DNA of 64,000 nt from contig JARLHO010000112.1 of assembly GCA_031292215.1 (NCBI GenBank), positions 62,001 to 126,000 on the forward strand. Direction: 5' to 3'. The stretch comes from Syntrophobacteraceae bacterium (GTDB lineage: Bacteria > Desulfobacterota > Syntrophobacteria > Syntrophobacterales > Syntrophobacteraceae). Within the stretch, counting starts at the first letter, position 1. Each line of letters opens with the position of its first letter. The position numbers and the translations under genes were made by a program. Positions 50,712 through 60,027 of this stretch are shown here, piece after piece. The notes under the pieces were generated by a model. It worked only from the letters and a program-made list of their open reading frames with translations. It was not told the origin of the DNA and searched no databases.

Positions 50712-52841
50712 TTAGAATCGATTCGCGTTTGCCGGCTGAGAATCGTTTTTTGCCACCAGCATATCGATCCACAAAAAGCCGAACCCATCTACGCAAACCT
50801 CGGCATCCTCACTGACGATAACGGTCGATTCGCGTTCCTCGATTATCGCCGGGCCGGAAAATTTGGCCCCCTCGAAGAGTTTGTAGCGATCATAGACGGT
50901 GTGCGGGATAAAGTCTTTTCTGCGGGCGCAGTAGGCTGGCCTTTGGCCCTTCACGGCCTCGGAGAGCGACGAAAAACCACGTTCCAGCCGGGAAAGAGTA
51001 AGAAGGCGTTCAGGAAGGGCTGCCCGCACCTTGAAATTTATGAACTCCACGGGGCTCTCGGCATAGGTCCGTCCGTAAAGCGCGGCATAGGTCCGGTCGA
51101 AACAGTTTCGAATTTCTTCGGGTTTTACCTCGGCCATCGAATTTTGGGCGATCACCACATTGGTTTCCGACCCCTGACCGATAAAGCGCATATCCACCGA
51201 CCTTTCAAACCTGATGTCCCCCCCGGCGCCGGTTTTTGCCAGGGCCTTGGCCCCTTCTTCCTCCATCTGCCCGAAGAGCTTTTCGATCTGTTCAAAGTCC
51301 GCCCCAACGAGGGCTACCTTGTGGCTGCGCACCAAATCGAAGGCTCTCGGGGCGGTGAAAAAACCGAGCGCCGACCCCACTCCCGCATTGGGCGGCACAA
51401 GCAACCGGGGGGCCCCGAGTTTTTGTGCCAGTCCGCAGGCATGTACCGGCCCTGCGCCGCCGAAAGCGACAATGGTGGCCAGCCCGGGGTTTCCGCCTTT
51501 TTCCGCGATATGGGTCCTGGCGGCGGCGGCCATGGTTTCGTTTATCAGGTCGTGAATACCCCAGACCGCCTGAATGAAGGAGATGCCCAGGGGGGCGGCT
51601 ATGCGCTCGGCGATTCCGCGCCGGGCGGCTTCCCTGTCGAGCTTTATCTCCCCGCCGAGAAAATAGTTTTCGTCGAGGTAACCCAGGAGCAGGTCGGCGT
51701 CGGTGACCGTGGGGGCCGTACCGCCTCTTCCGTAGCAGATCGGCCCGGGGTCGGCGGAGGAACTCTGAGGCCCCACCTGAAGTGTGCCAAGCCGGCTGAC
51801 CTTTGCGATGCTGCCGCCCCCCGCGCCAATCTCCATCAAATCGACCACCGGCACCTGGATGGTCAACCCGCTTCCCTTCATGAACCTTTGCACGCGGCCC
51901 ACTTCAAAGGTGGGCACCACGCCGACCACCCCCCGCTGAATGAGGCAGGATTTTGCGGTCGTTCCCCCCATGTCGAAGCAGAACATCTCCGGGATGCCGA
52001 AGAGTTTCCCGTAGTACTGCCCGGAGATGACCGCCGCGGTCGGCCCGGATTCGATGATCCTTACGGGGAACCGCGAGGCCGTGTCAACCGAGGTGATGCC
52101 CCCGCTTGAGAGCATGATGAAAAGTTTGGCTTTGACCCCGATGGACTCCAGCCGCCTTTCCAGCCCTGCGAGATATCTTCCGGTCAACGGCTTGACGTAA
52201 GCATTGGTCACGGTGGTGCTGGTTCTCTCATACTCCTTTATCTGTGGAAGCACTTCAAAGGAGATCGACGTGGAGACACCGGGGGCCTCTTGCTCGATTA
52301 TCTTCTTGATAAGCCATTCATGGTCCGGATTTTCGAAGGAGTTGAGAAGGCACACCGCGATCGACTCGACCCCGAGGGCGAGCAGTTCCCTCACCACCCT
52401 TCGCGCATCGTCGGCATCCAGAGGCCTTAGCACCACGCCATCGCTTCGAACCCGCTCCTTTACTTCGACCCGCAACCTCCTGGGGACCAGGGGCTTGGGG
52501 AATTCGGCGAAAATGTCATAGGGCGCGTAGCGCATTTCACGCCCCAGCTCAAGGACGTCGCGAAAGCCTTCCGTGGTTATAAGGCCGGTCTTTGCCCCCT
52601 TTCGCTCTATGATCGAATTGATCACAAGCGTGGTGCCGTGAATGACTTCGTCTAGCATCGGCACATAGCCGGGGACCTTTTTGGTCAGCTCCAGGATTCC
52701 CTGCTCGACGGCATCGGAGGGGTCGGCCGGCGTGGTCAGGCATTTGTTTATGTGAATCTCGCCCGTGCGGTCGTTTATAAGGACGAAGTCGGTGAACGTC
52801 CCCCCTATGTCGCAACCCAGACGATAGCACTTATCCGACAT
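50712..52841 (-). CDS. Hydantoinase A/oxoprolinase-family ATP-dependent subunit
   Basis: The 709-residue protein has the phosphate-binding G-C-D-I-G-G-T-F-T-D-F near residues 9-19 of the actin/Hsp70 superfamily, the second phosphate site FCFDMGGTTAKSCL (about 293-306) and a typical HyuA C-terminal part. It phosphorylates and thereby opens a cyclic amide. The start overlaps the stop region of the upstream Mo subunit gene by 11 bases. ACX-type carboxylases have a similar subunit, but no gamma subunit (about 170 residues) is nearby, so a lactam hydrolase is more likely. Confidence 0.9.
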   Translation of the reverse strand: MSDKCYRLGCDIGGTFTDFVLINDRTGEIHINKCLTTPADPSDAVEQGILELTKKVPGYVPMLDEVIHGTTLVINSIIERKGAKTGLITTEGFRDVLELGREMRYAPYDIFAEFPKPLVPRRLRVEVKERVRSDGVVLRPLDADDARRVVRELLALGVESIAVCLLNSFENPDHEWLIKKIIEQEAPGVSTSISFEVLPQIKEYERTSTTVTNAYVKPLTGRYLAGLERRLESIGVKAKLFIMLSSGGITSVDTASRFPVRIIESGPTAAVISGQYYGKLFGIPEMFCFDMGGTTAKSCLIQRGVVGVVPTFEVGRVQRFMKGSGLTIQVPVVDLMEIGAGGGSIAKVSRLGTLQVGPQSSSADPGPICYGRGGTAPTVTDADLLLGYLDENYFLGGEIKLDREAARRGIAERIAAPLGISFIQAVWGIHDLINETMAAAARTHIAEKGGNPGLATIVAFGGAGPVHACGLAQKLGAPRLLVPPNAGVGSALGFFTAPRAFDLVRSHKVALVGADFEQIEKLFGQMEEEGAKALAKTGAGGDIRFERSVDMRFIGQGSETNVVIAQNSMAEVKPEEIRNCFDRTYAALYGRTYAESPVEFINFKVRAALPERLLTLSRLERGFSSLSEAVKGQRPAYCARRKDFIPHTVYDRYKLFEGAKFSGPAIIEERESTVIVSEDAEVCVDGFGFLWIDMLVAKNDSQPANANRF

Positions 52842-55242
52842 TGGAGCCTCCTGATTTGCGTTTTCTAAGAGCCGCGAGCACCTTCTCCGGCGTAATGGGC
52901 AACGACTTGATCCTCACTCCGACAGCATCGAAGACGGCGTTGGCGATCGCCGGGGCGGTGGGCACCAGTCCCGGCTCCCCGACTCCCTTGGCCCCGAAAG
53001 GCCCCTTCGGGTCGTCGGTCTCGATGCACTCGATGTGGATGGGAAAGTCCACGTCGGGCGCGGCTAAAATCTTGTAATCGAGAAAGTTGGGGTTAAGACT
53101 TCTGCCCCGGTCCGTTTTGTATTCTTCACAGAGCGCGTAGCCAAGACCCTGGACTATGGCGCCGTAAAGCTGACCTTTGAGGGTCTGCGGGTTAAGGACC
53201 TTTCCCACGTCGTGGGCGGCCGCAAACTTTAGGACGGTGACCTTTCCGGTCTCTTCGTCCACTTCCACCTCGGCGCCCTGCACCCCGAAGACGTAAGCCG
53301 CCGATATATTGCCCCGGCAGGTTTTGGGGTCCAGCATTTCGTGGCAGGGGTCATAGAAGGCTTCGGTGACTATAATGGTCCCCTGTTCCCTGTAGTGGGC
53401 CTCTCGCAGCAGTTCTTCCAGGGGGACCCTCAGAAGCGGGTCGTCGGGCCGGTCTTTTAGGAAGACGAAGTTGTGCCTGAGATCGAAATCGGAGACCGAG
53501 AGCGTGCCGATAGAATCCAGATCGGGCCCCTCAAACCCCGGCTCCTTTCTCGCCCGTTTCTTCATGGCGGCCGACACCCTGGCGATGAAATGTTCGGCGG
53601 CCAGTTCGAAGACCTTCTGTCTTGCCTTGTCGGCGGCAAGAATCGCGGCGTTGCAGGCGGTGAAAGCCCCTCGGCTTGCGTGTGTGCCCACGTCCCAGGG
53701 ACAGATGGCGGTGTCCCCGATTATGACTGTCACCATGTCGGGGGAAACCCCCAGGGCTTCGGCGGTTGCCGCGGTGAGCACCGAGGTGAAGCCCTGCCCC
53801 ATTTCCACGGCGCCCGAAGTAATCGACACGTGGCCAAAATCGTCGAGCTTCATGATAACGCCTGTCCCGTCGGAGCGGTACACTCTCGCCGCCCCGCCGA
53901 CATGGAACAGGGAAGCCATCCCTACCCCCCGGCCACGATTTCTGCCTTTTCCCCTCTTCTCCCCCCAGTCCAGTTCGCGCGCCACCGACTCCAGGCAATC
54001 CTTGAAGCCGCAAGTGGTAATCTTTAGGCCCATGGGGGTCGTCTCATCGGCGACATTGGCGTTTGTCATGCGGAATTGGTACGGGTCGATCCCCGCCTTT
54101 TGGGCAAGCTGATCGAGGTTGCTCTCGATCGCCCAGGCGGCCTGAGGGTTCCCGTAGCCGCGCATCGCCTGGCAATAGGTATTGTTGGTGTAGACGATAG
54201 TGGTTTCGAAATGGATATTGGGGACCCTGTAGAGGGAGGAGACGGGCAGCATCATGACACTTGGCGTGGTGGCGCCCCAGGAGGTATAGGCGCCATTATC
54301 GAGGACCATTCGCATCTGCCTGAAGGTGAGCCTGCCCTCCGAATCGCAGCCCTGGATTATATGGGCCCTGGTGGACTGTCGCGGCGATAGAGCGGTGAAT
54401 TCCTCGTGGCGGTCGAACACTATCTTGACCGGTTTGCCCGTTGTGTATGCCAGAAGGATGGCGATATATTCATAGGCGTGAGTATCGAGGCCGGTGCCGA
54501 AAGAGCCTCCGACCGCGGGGACTATCACCCTGGTTCGCCTGCCCTGGAGGCCCATGTCCGCGAGGGCGGCATTGAAGTCGTTTTGCGCAAGAAACGGGAT
54601 TTGAGTCTTGGTGTGGATGATCAGGTTGTTCATCAGATCGAATTCGGCGATGCACCCTGCCGTGCCCATGCAGGACTGCAGAATCAGGGGGGTGTCATAA
54701 TAATCTTCGACAACCACGGCCGAGGCATCCCTGGCTTTGTCAACATCGCCCGCCGTGAACTTCCACGGCACGGGGACAATGTTATCCTTCCTCGGCCTTT
54801 CTTTGGGGTCGAGTTCGTGGATAAGCGTCGCATCGGGGCGCAGCGCCTCCTCGACGCTGAACACACAGGGCAGTTCTTCATACTCGACCTCGATCAGCTC
54901 CACGGCTTCGGCCGCCGTCTCCGCATCGACTGCGGCCACTGCGGCCACCTCGTCTCGAAACTGCCGCACCTTGTCCTTTTTTAAGGCAAAGTTGTCCTTT
55001 ATGAACCCGATTCGTATCTGCGGCGTGTTGTAGCCGGTTATGACCGCCCGGACCCCGGGGAGTTTCTCGGCGCGCGAGGTGTCGATATGCTTGATCCTGG
55101 CGTGGGCGTATTCGCTGAATTTGATCTTGCCGTGCAGCATCCCGGGCCTTACCAGGTCATGAATGTAGAGAGCCCTTCCCGTCGCCTTGTCCGGTCCGTC
55201 GGGCCTCGGGTGCGTCTTCCCGATGTAGTGAAATTCACTCAT
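52831..55242 (-). CDS. Molybdopterin-binding large subunit of a hydroxylase, first trio
   Basis: The protein of about 803 residues starts MSEFHYIGKTHPRPDGPDK, the family pattern, with AVGGSFGTGLDTHAYEYIA, the molybdopterin-contacting GAVEMGQGF, and a normal catalytic Glu in G-A-K-G-V-G-E-P near the C-terminus. It should hydroxylate a ring carbon next to nitrogen, such as C2 of an indole. The ATG at 55242 was chosen since it gives the usual start; the frame reaches up to 55281. It overlaps the Fe-S subunit gene by eight bases and HyuA by eleven. Confidence 0.9.
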   Translation of the reverse strand: MSEFHYIGKTHPRPDGPDKATGRALYIHDLVRPGMLHGKIKFSEYAHARIKHIDTSRAEKLPGVRAVITGYNTPQIRIGFIKDNFALKKDKVRQFRDEVAAVAAVDAETAAEAVELIEVEYEELPCVFSVEEALRPDATLIHELDPKERPRKDNIVPVPWKFTAGDVDKARDASAVVVEDYYDTPLILQSCMGTAGCIAEFDLMNNLIIHTKTQIPFLAQNDFNAALADMGLQGRRTRVIVPAVGGSFGTGLDTHAYEYIAILLAYTTGKPVKIVFDRHEEFTALSPRQSTRAHIIQGCDSEGRLTFRQMRMVLDNGAYTSWGATTPSVMMLPVSSLYRVPNIHFETTIVYTNNTYCQAMRGYGNPQAAWAIESNLDQLAQKAGIDPYQFRMTNANVADETTPMGLKITTCGFKDCLESVARELDWGEKRGKGRNRGRGVGMASLFHVGGAARVYRSDGTGVIMKLDDFGHVSITSGAVEMGQGFTSVLTAATAEALGVSPDMVTVIIGDTAICPWDVGTHASRGAFTACNAAILAADKARQKVFELAAEHFIARVSAAMKKRARKEPGFEGPDLDSIGTLSVSDFDLRHNFVFLKDRPDDPLLRVPLEELLREAHYREQGTIIVTEAFYDPCHEMLDPKTCRGNISAAYVFGVQGAEVEVDEETGKVTVLKFAAAHDVGKVLNPQTLKGQLYGAIVQGLGYALCEEYKTDRGRSLNPNFLDYKILAAPDVDFPIHIECIETDDPKGPFGAKGVGEPGLVPTAPAIANAVFDAVGVRIKSLPITPEKVLAALRKRKSGGSNVG

Positions 55243-55714
55243 TTCCCTGTTCCTTTTCAGCGGCCTTTGCGATGCTCTCAATTATTTGAACATAGCCGGT
55301 GCAACGGCACAAATTGCCCGATATTCCCCGCCGGATCTCGTCGGCGCCGGGATGGGGGGTTTCGTCCAGAAGAGCTTTGGCGGACATGATCATCCCCGGG
55401 GTGCAGTAGCCGCATTGAATCCCGCCGTTTTCCACGAAGGACTTCTGGAGTGTGTGAAGCTGGTTTCTCGCACCCATTAGCCCTTCGATGGTCGTCACTT
55501 TCCTCCCCTCGATTTCGAAGGCGGGATAGAGGCAGGAATCAACGCTCGCCCCGTCGACCAGCACGGTGCAGGCGCCGCATTCCCCTTCTCCGCAGCCGTA
55601 TTTGGTCCCGGTCAGGTGCAAAGTGTCCCGCAAGACCTCGAGCAGCATCTGGTGGGACTCGGCTTTAACCGCTACGGCGTGGCCGTTTACAGTGAATTGA
55701 ATCCTTTTTTTCAT
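55235..55714 (-). CDS. [2Fe-2S] small subunit of the first hydroxylase trio
   Basis: A 159-residue protein with Cys41, 46, 49 and 61 for the plant-type cluster and the later C-G-Y-C ... C-R-C-T-G-Y set for the second [2Fe-2S] cluster. It overlaps both neighbours (four and eight bases), so the three subunits are translated together. The trio has the CoxM-CoxS-CoxL order FAD, Fe-S, Mo, while the second trio has Mo, FAD, Fe-S, so they did not come from a simple recent duplication. Confidence 0.92.
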   Translation of the reverse strand: MKKRIQFTVNGHAVAVKAESHQMLLEVLRDTLHLTGTKYGCGEGECGACTVLVDGASVDSCLYPAFEIEGRKVTTIEGLMGARNQLHTLQKSFVENGGIQCGYCTPGMIMSAKALLDETPHPGADEIRRGISGNLCRCTGYVQIIESIAKAAEKEQGNE

Positions 55715-56595
55715 CCTAAGACCTCCTGCCCGTCCGGGTACACTTTCCGTAAAGCCTGCTTGATCGCGCGGCCGACAATCACCCCGGTCACCACCCTGCG
55801 GTAATCCTCGGAGGCGCGCACGTCGGTAATGGGGCTTATCTCGCTCTCGACCATCGCGCCAACCCTGCCGAGCAGCTCTTTATCGATTTTTTGGCCTTCG
55901 ATCGCGGATTCGGTAGCCTTCAAACGCAGCGGGACCGGGGCGACTGCTCCCACCGCAAGGCGGCATTTGCGGCACATCCCGTCTTCCATGACCAACAAGG
56001 CAGCGGCGTTGGTGAGGGCAATGTCCTGGTTGACTCGTACAGACTTTAGAAAAGCCATCCCCGTCTTGTCCGGCAAAGAGGGGATGGTGATGCGGGTGAT
56101 GATTTCCAGGGGGGCGCAGCAGGTTCGGCCCGGTCCCTGAAAAAACTCGCTGATGGGGACATCTCGTTTCCCGCCGGGTCCCTCGAGGGTGAGCCAGGCT
56201 TCAAGGGCCAAAAGAGGGGGAGCGCAGTCCGCGGACGGGGCAGCGTTTGCAAGGTTTCCCCCCACGGTCGCGACGTTTCGGACCTGGGGGTTTGCCAGCG
56301 CCACGGCGGCTTGGCTAAGAGCGGGCAAATTCTTTGTGAAAACGGGCTCCCTTTCGAGTTCCCGAATGAGCGTCATGCTTCCTACAGTCAGCGCTCCGGC
56401 CCCGTCCACCTCGATTCCCCGCAGCTCCTCCAGCCCCCTTAGCGAGATCAGCGCCTCTGGGCTCGCCACCCCCTTTTTTATGCGCACGATGATGTCCGTG
56501 CCGCCTGCGATATAGCGGGCCAGGCCGTTATATTTTTCCATCAGCCGGAAGGCTTCCTTAAGGGTTTGAGGCCTGTGATAATTATACTTCTTCAT
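55711..56595 (-). CDS. FAD-binding subunit of the first hydroxylase trio (CoxM-like)
   Basis: The 294-residue protein has ARYIAGGTDIIVRIKKG near residues 25-41, NVATVGGNLANAAPSADCAPPL near 106-128 as two FAD contacts, and the usual C-terminal domain. Unlike the subunit at 45681 it has no Cys-rich insertion, so electrons would go from the two [2Fe-2S] clusters to FAD and then to an outside acceptor, as in xanthine dehydrogenase or CO dehydrogenase. It follows the CoA ligase gene by 18 bases. Confidence 0.9.
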   Translation of the reverse strand: MKKYNYHRPQTLKEAFRLMEKYNGLARYIAGGTDIIVRIKKGVASPEALISLRGLEELRGIEVDGAGALTVGSMTLIRELEREPVFTKNLPALSQAAVALANPQVRNVATVGGNLANAAPSADCAPPLLALEAWLTLEGPGGKRDVPISEFFQGPGRTCCAPLEIITRITIPSLPDKTGMAFLKSVRVNQDIALTNAAALLVMEDGMCRKCRLAVGAVAPVPLRLKATESAIEGQKIDKELLGRVGAMVESEISPITDVRASEDYRRVVTGVIVGRAIKQALRKVYPDGQEVLG

Positions 56596-56613
56596 GGGCG
56601 ATCCCCGAATGTT

Positions 56614-57906
56614 TCAGTTTCTGTTGTCCAAGACCCGCCGGCTCTTACGTTCGGAGCGAGGCAAAGAACCGTAGTCGACGACCTGCACGGTGGCGCTCAC
56701 CAGGATCGAATGTTTGATCTGCGAGGCGATTTTGCGGCTAAGGTTTTCGTTTTGAGACGCGTCCACGCTCTGGTCTCTTTCTGCTTTTACCGTCATATAC
56801 TCCTTGCCGTCGGATCCCCTTTCGAGCACGATCTGGTATTCGCAACTGATGCCCTCGGTGGCGGACAGGATTTTATCGATCGTGCGAGGATACATGTTCA
56901 CGCCCCGAAAGATGATCATGTCGTCGGTTCTGCCAAGCAGCCGGTCGTGCCTTGGAAGAGGAGACCCGCAGGGGCACTCGCCGGGCAGAAGGCGCGTCAG
57001 GTCGCGGGTCCGGTACCTGATTAGCGGGACCCCTTCCTTTCTTAGCGAGGTCACCACCATTTCGCCTATTTCGCCTTCGGGCGAGGGCGCGAGGGTTTCG
57101 GGGTCGACCGTTTCAAGGATATAGTAGTCGGCCCAGTAGTGAATTCCTGTGTGATGAACGCAGTCAAGGCCCGTTCCCGGCCCGTAGAGTTCGGTCATGC
57201 CCGGGATATCGAACATGTGCTCCAACCCCAGCAGTTCCCGCATACGCGCCCGCATGGCTTCGCTCGACCGCTCGGAGCCAAAGATCATTTTCTTTAGTTT
57301 TATCTTGTCCCCGATTCCCCTGCGGTTGACCTCTTCGGCCAGCAGCAGCCCCATCGAGGCCGTGCAGCACATCACGGTGCTTTCAAAATCGACCAGGAAC
57401 TGGCACTGCATATCCATGTTGCCCGGCCCCACGGGGACTGCCATGGCGCCAAACTTTTCACAGCCCAGTTGAAAGCCAACGCCTGCTGTCCACACGCCGT
57501 AGCCCACCGCTATCTGGACCCGGTCCTCACGGCTGAGTTCGGCCATCTCAAAGCAGCGGGCGAAAAAGTATGCCCAGTCGTCGATGTCTTTTTGCGTATA
57601 GCACAGTACCTTCCTCTTGCCGGTTGTACCCGATGAGGCATGGATGCGGACAACCTTGTCAAAGGGCACGCAGACAAGAGGGAAAGGGTAGCCTTCCTGG
57701 AGATCGTCGGCAGTGGTGAACGGCAGATGGCGCAGGTCGTCTAGCGAGTGTATGTCCTGCGGGCCGATACCGGCGTCAAGGAGTCGTTTTTGGTAGCGCG
57801 CAGAGCCTTTGCAGGCATGGCCAACGGTCCATTGCAGCCCTTTTAGCTGAAGGTTTTGCAACTCTTCCGCCGTCTTATATTCGGGCATGAAACGATTTGT
57901 TCTCAT
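56614..57906 (-). CDS. Aryl-CoA ligase (phenylacetate-CoA ligase family)
   Basis: A 430-residue AMP-forming ligase of the PaaK type. Motifs are the P-loop S-S-G-T-T-G-K (about residues 92-98), the FGSERSSEAMRARM region in the middle, YRTRDLTRLLPGECPCG near 307-323, and the Lys-bearing C-terminal ATP lid (MIIFRGVNMYPRTIDKIL). It activates an aryl-acetic acid or succinate with CoA. In the anaerobic indoleacetate pathway a PaaK-type ligase has this part. It stands between the mutase and Mo-hydroxylase genes. PaaK itself would be expected with a phenylacetate oxidation set, which is missing here. Confidence 0.87.
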   Translation of the reverse strand: MRTNRFMPEYKTAEELQNLQLKGLQWTVGHACKGSARYQKRLLDAGIGPQDIHSLDDLRHLPFTTADDLQEGYPFPLVCVPFDKVVRIHASSGTTGKRKVLCYTQKDIDDWAYFFARCFEMAELSREDRVQIAVGYGVWTAGVGFQLGCEKFGAMAVPVGPGNMDMQCQFLVDFESTVMCCTASMGLLLAEEVNRRGIGDKIKLKKMIFGSERSSEAMRARMRELLGLEHMFDIPGMTELYGPGTGLDCVHHTGIHYWADYYILETVDPETLAPSPEGEIGEMVVTSLRKEGVPLIRYRTRDLTRLLPGECPCGSPLPRHDRLLGRTDDMIIFRGVNMYPRTIDKILSATEGISCEYQIVLERGSDGKEYMTVKAERDQSVDASQNENLSRKIASQIKHSILVSATVQVVDYGSLPRSERKSRRVLDNRN

Positions 57907-57936
57907 TGCTTACGCCTCGTTTGTGTGAGGGTGTAT

Positions 57937-59565
57937 TTAAAAAATAGAAGGTTCAATGTGTTCGCCGAAGACCTGGCGAAACACATCGGCCATTTCACCC
58001 ACTGTTGCGTAGCTTTTGCACGCCTCGACCAGGGGCGCCATGACATTTTTCTTTTCCCTGGCCGCCTTCTCCACGGCCCTTAGCGCTTCCTTTACACCCT
58101 TGGCGTCCCTGGTCCTGCGCAACTCCTGCAACCGTTCTGTTTGAATCTGCGGCCATTCTTCATTGTACTGGTGGAGCTCGACCTCCATGTCGACTCCGTC
58201 GGTGTATTTGTTTACCCCGACCTTGGTCACCAGACCCTTCTGGAGCCTTTTTTCCCATTCATAGGCCTGCCTTGCGACCTCCGCCTGGACATAGCCCGAG
58301 GAGACCGCCCGGACCATTCCGCCGATTTTGGCGACCTTGTCCATTTCTTCCAAAATCTTCTGCTCCATCTGCAGGGTCAGGGTTTCCATGAAATAGGAGC
58401 CGGCCAGAGGATCGACCGTATCCCGGAGCCCGACTTCTTCGAGCAGGATCTGGAAGGTCCGCAAAGACAGCAGCGCCGCCCGTTCGGTGGGAATCGTGTA
58501 CGCCTCGTCAAACGAACAAAGAGCGGTCGTCTGAGCTCCCGACAGGGCGGCGGCCAGGGCGTAATAGGCCCCTCGCATGATATTGTTTTCCGGCTGCTGC
58601 TTTGTCATGCCCGAACCGCCCCCGCCGAAAATTCCCCTCAGAAAAAGCGCCTTTTTGTCCTGGACGTCGTAGCGCTCTTTGAGCAACTTTGCCCACAGCT
58701 TACGGGCGGCCCGAAATTTGGCCACCGTTTCCCACAGGTTTCCATAGATATTGAGGTTGAACGAAAACCTGCCCACGAAGTCCTCGGCCCGATAGCCCCG
58801 CGCCACCACGTTGTCGATATAGGCGAAGGCGATCATCAGAGCGTAGGAGATTTCCTGGGCCGGCGTACATCCCGATTCCCTGATGTGGTAGCCGCACACC
58901 GAGACCGGATTACACTTGGGCAGCTCCTTCATGGCGTATTCGATAGTGTCCCCGATGAGGCGCACTGCCGGCTCAACCGGATAGACCCAGGCCCCTCTTC
59001 CCACCATCTCCTTTAGAATATCGTTTTGCGGCGTGGCCGAAATTTCGGTCCTGCTGTAGCCGAATTTTTCCGCCACCGCCTGGTACATCGCGAGCATGAC
59101 GCAGGCCACGGCGTTGATGGTCAGCCCCACGCCGATCCGGTCCAGGGGAATGTCTTCGAACGCGATTTCAAAATCGCGCAAAGAGTCCACGGCCATTCCA
59201 ACCCGGCCCACTTCCCCTTCGGCCATCGGGGAATCGGAATCGAATCCCATCTGCGTGGGCAGGTCGAAGGCGACGTTTAAGCCCGTCTGCCCATGGGCGA
59301 TCATAAGTTTAAATCTCTCATTGGTCTGCTCGGGAGTGCCAAAGCCGGTATACTGTCGGGTCGTCCAATCCCGGCTCCGGTATCCAAGAGGATGTATGCC
59401 GCGAGTGAACGGAAATTCTCCGGGGGCGCCCAAGTCGTTGTCATAAGAAAAGCCCGCCTGCTCCAGGTCTTCGGGAGTGTAGACCGGTTTTATCTCGATG
59501 CCGGAATTGAGCACGACTTTGTCTACACCGTTCTTTTCATTCTTTATATAGGTTGCTACTCCCAT
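57937..59565 (-). CDS. B12-dependent acyl-CoA mutase, large subunit
   Basis: A 542-residue protein of the methylmalonyl-CoA mutase large-subunit family. It has the substrate-site segment T-R-G-I-H-P-L-G-Y with the conserved Tyr, W-T-T-R-Q-Y-T-G-F-G, and ATPQNDILKEMVGRGAW, where the Arg that holds the substrate's free carboxylate is kept (isobutyryl-CoA mutases have Gln) but the following Asn is Gly. The length lacks the B12 domain, which is encoded separately at 59575. The kept Arg points to a dicarboxylic acyl-CoA, and the Gly could make room for a larger group such as aminobenzyl. This fits a 2-aminophenylsuccinyl-CoA mutase rather than plain methylmalonyl-CoA mutase. Confidence 0.88.
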   Translation of the reverse strand: MGVATYIKNEKNGVDKVVLNSGIEIKPVYTPEDLEQAGFSYDNDLGAPGEFPFTRGIHPLGYRSRDWTTRQYTGFGTPEQTNERFKLMIAHGQTGLNVAFDLPTQMGFDSDSPMAEGEVGRVGMAVDSLRDFEIAFEDIPLDRIGVGLTINAVACVMLAMYQAVAEKFGYSRTEISATPQNDILKEMVGRGAWVYPVEPAVRLIGDTIEYAMKELPKCNPVSVCGYHIRESGCTPAQEISYALMIAFAYIDNVVARGYRAEDFVGRFSFNLNIYGNLWETVAKFRAARKLWAKLLKERYDVQDKKALFLRGIFGGGGSGMTKQQPENNIMRGAYYALAAALSGAQTTALCSFDEAYTIPTERAALLSLRTFQILLEEVGLRDTVDPLAGSYFMETLTLQMEQKILEEMDKVAKIGGMVRAVSSGYVQAEVARQAYEWEKRLQKGLVTKVGVNKYTDGVDMEVELHQYNEEWPQIQTERLQELRRTRDAKGVKEALRAVEKAAREKKNVMAPLVEACKSYATVGEMADVFRQVFGEHIEPSIF

Positions 59566-59574
59566 AAGATCTCC

Positions 59575-59985
59575 TTAGGTGGATTGGTGACCAGTCACTG
59601 CTCGTTTGATGAAATCGACGATCTCGTCAAAAGGAGTTCCCCCCGGGAAGATCCCTTCCACCCCCAACTCTTTCATGGCCGGAAAGTCCCGGGCGGGGAT
59701 GACGCCCCCCACGACGACGTGGATATCGTCCAACCCCTGCTCCCGGATCATGGCCATCAGTTTGCGGCTAATAGGGACATGGGCGCCGGACATGATCGAG
59801 AGCCCTATGACGTCTACGTCCTCCTGGACCGCCTGGTTTACGATGCTTTGCACTGTTTGGTGCAGACCCGTATAGATAACCTCCATACCCGCCTCTTTCA
59901 TGGCGTGGGCCACTACCTTCGCGCCCCTGTCATGACCGTCGAGGCCTGGTTTGGCCAAAAGGACCCTGATTTTTCTTCCCGCCAT
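59575..59985 (-). CDS. B12-binding small subunit of the acyl-CoA mutase
   Basis: The 136-residue protein has the cobalamin-binding motif D-G-H-D-R-G near residues 16-21 (with the His that becomes the lower ligand), the S-I-M-S-G-A-H segment and the GGVIPARDF segment. It is the stand-alone form of the C-terminal domain of methylmalonyl-CoA mutase. The gene is nine bases upstream of the large subunit gene. Its length and motifs leave little doubt about the role. Confidence 0.93.
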   Translation of the reverse strand: MAGRKIRVLLAKPGLDGHDRGAKVVAHAMKEAGMEVIYTGLHQTVQSIVNQAVQEDVDVIGLSIMSGAHVPISRKLMAMIREQGLDDIHVVVGGVIPARDFPAMKELGVEGIFPGGTPFDEIVDFIKRAVTGHQST

Positions 59986-60027
59986 GGCGACTCCTTCGAA
60001 AAGGCAAAAGTAAAAAGGTAAAAGGGG

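Noticed and set aside
50664-52109. Plus-strand open frame of 481 codons opposite hyuA
   Set aside because: It is a shadow of the HyuA coding strand in high-GC DNA; the protein is Gly/Pro/His-rich and matches nothing.
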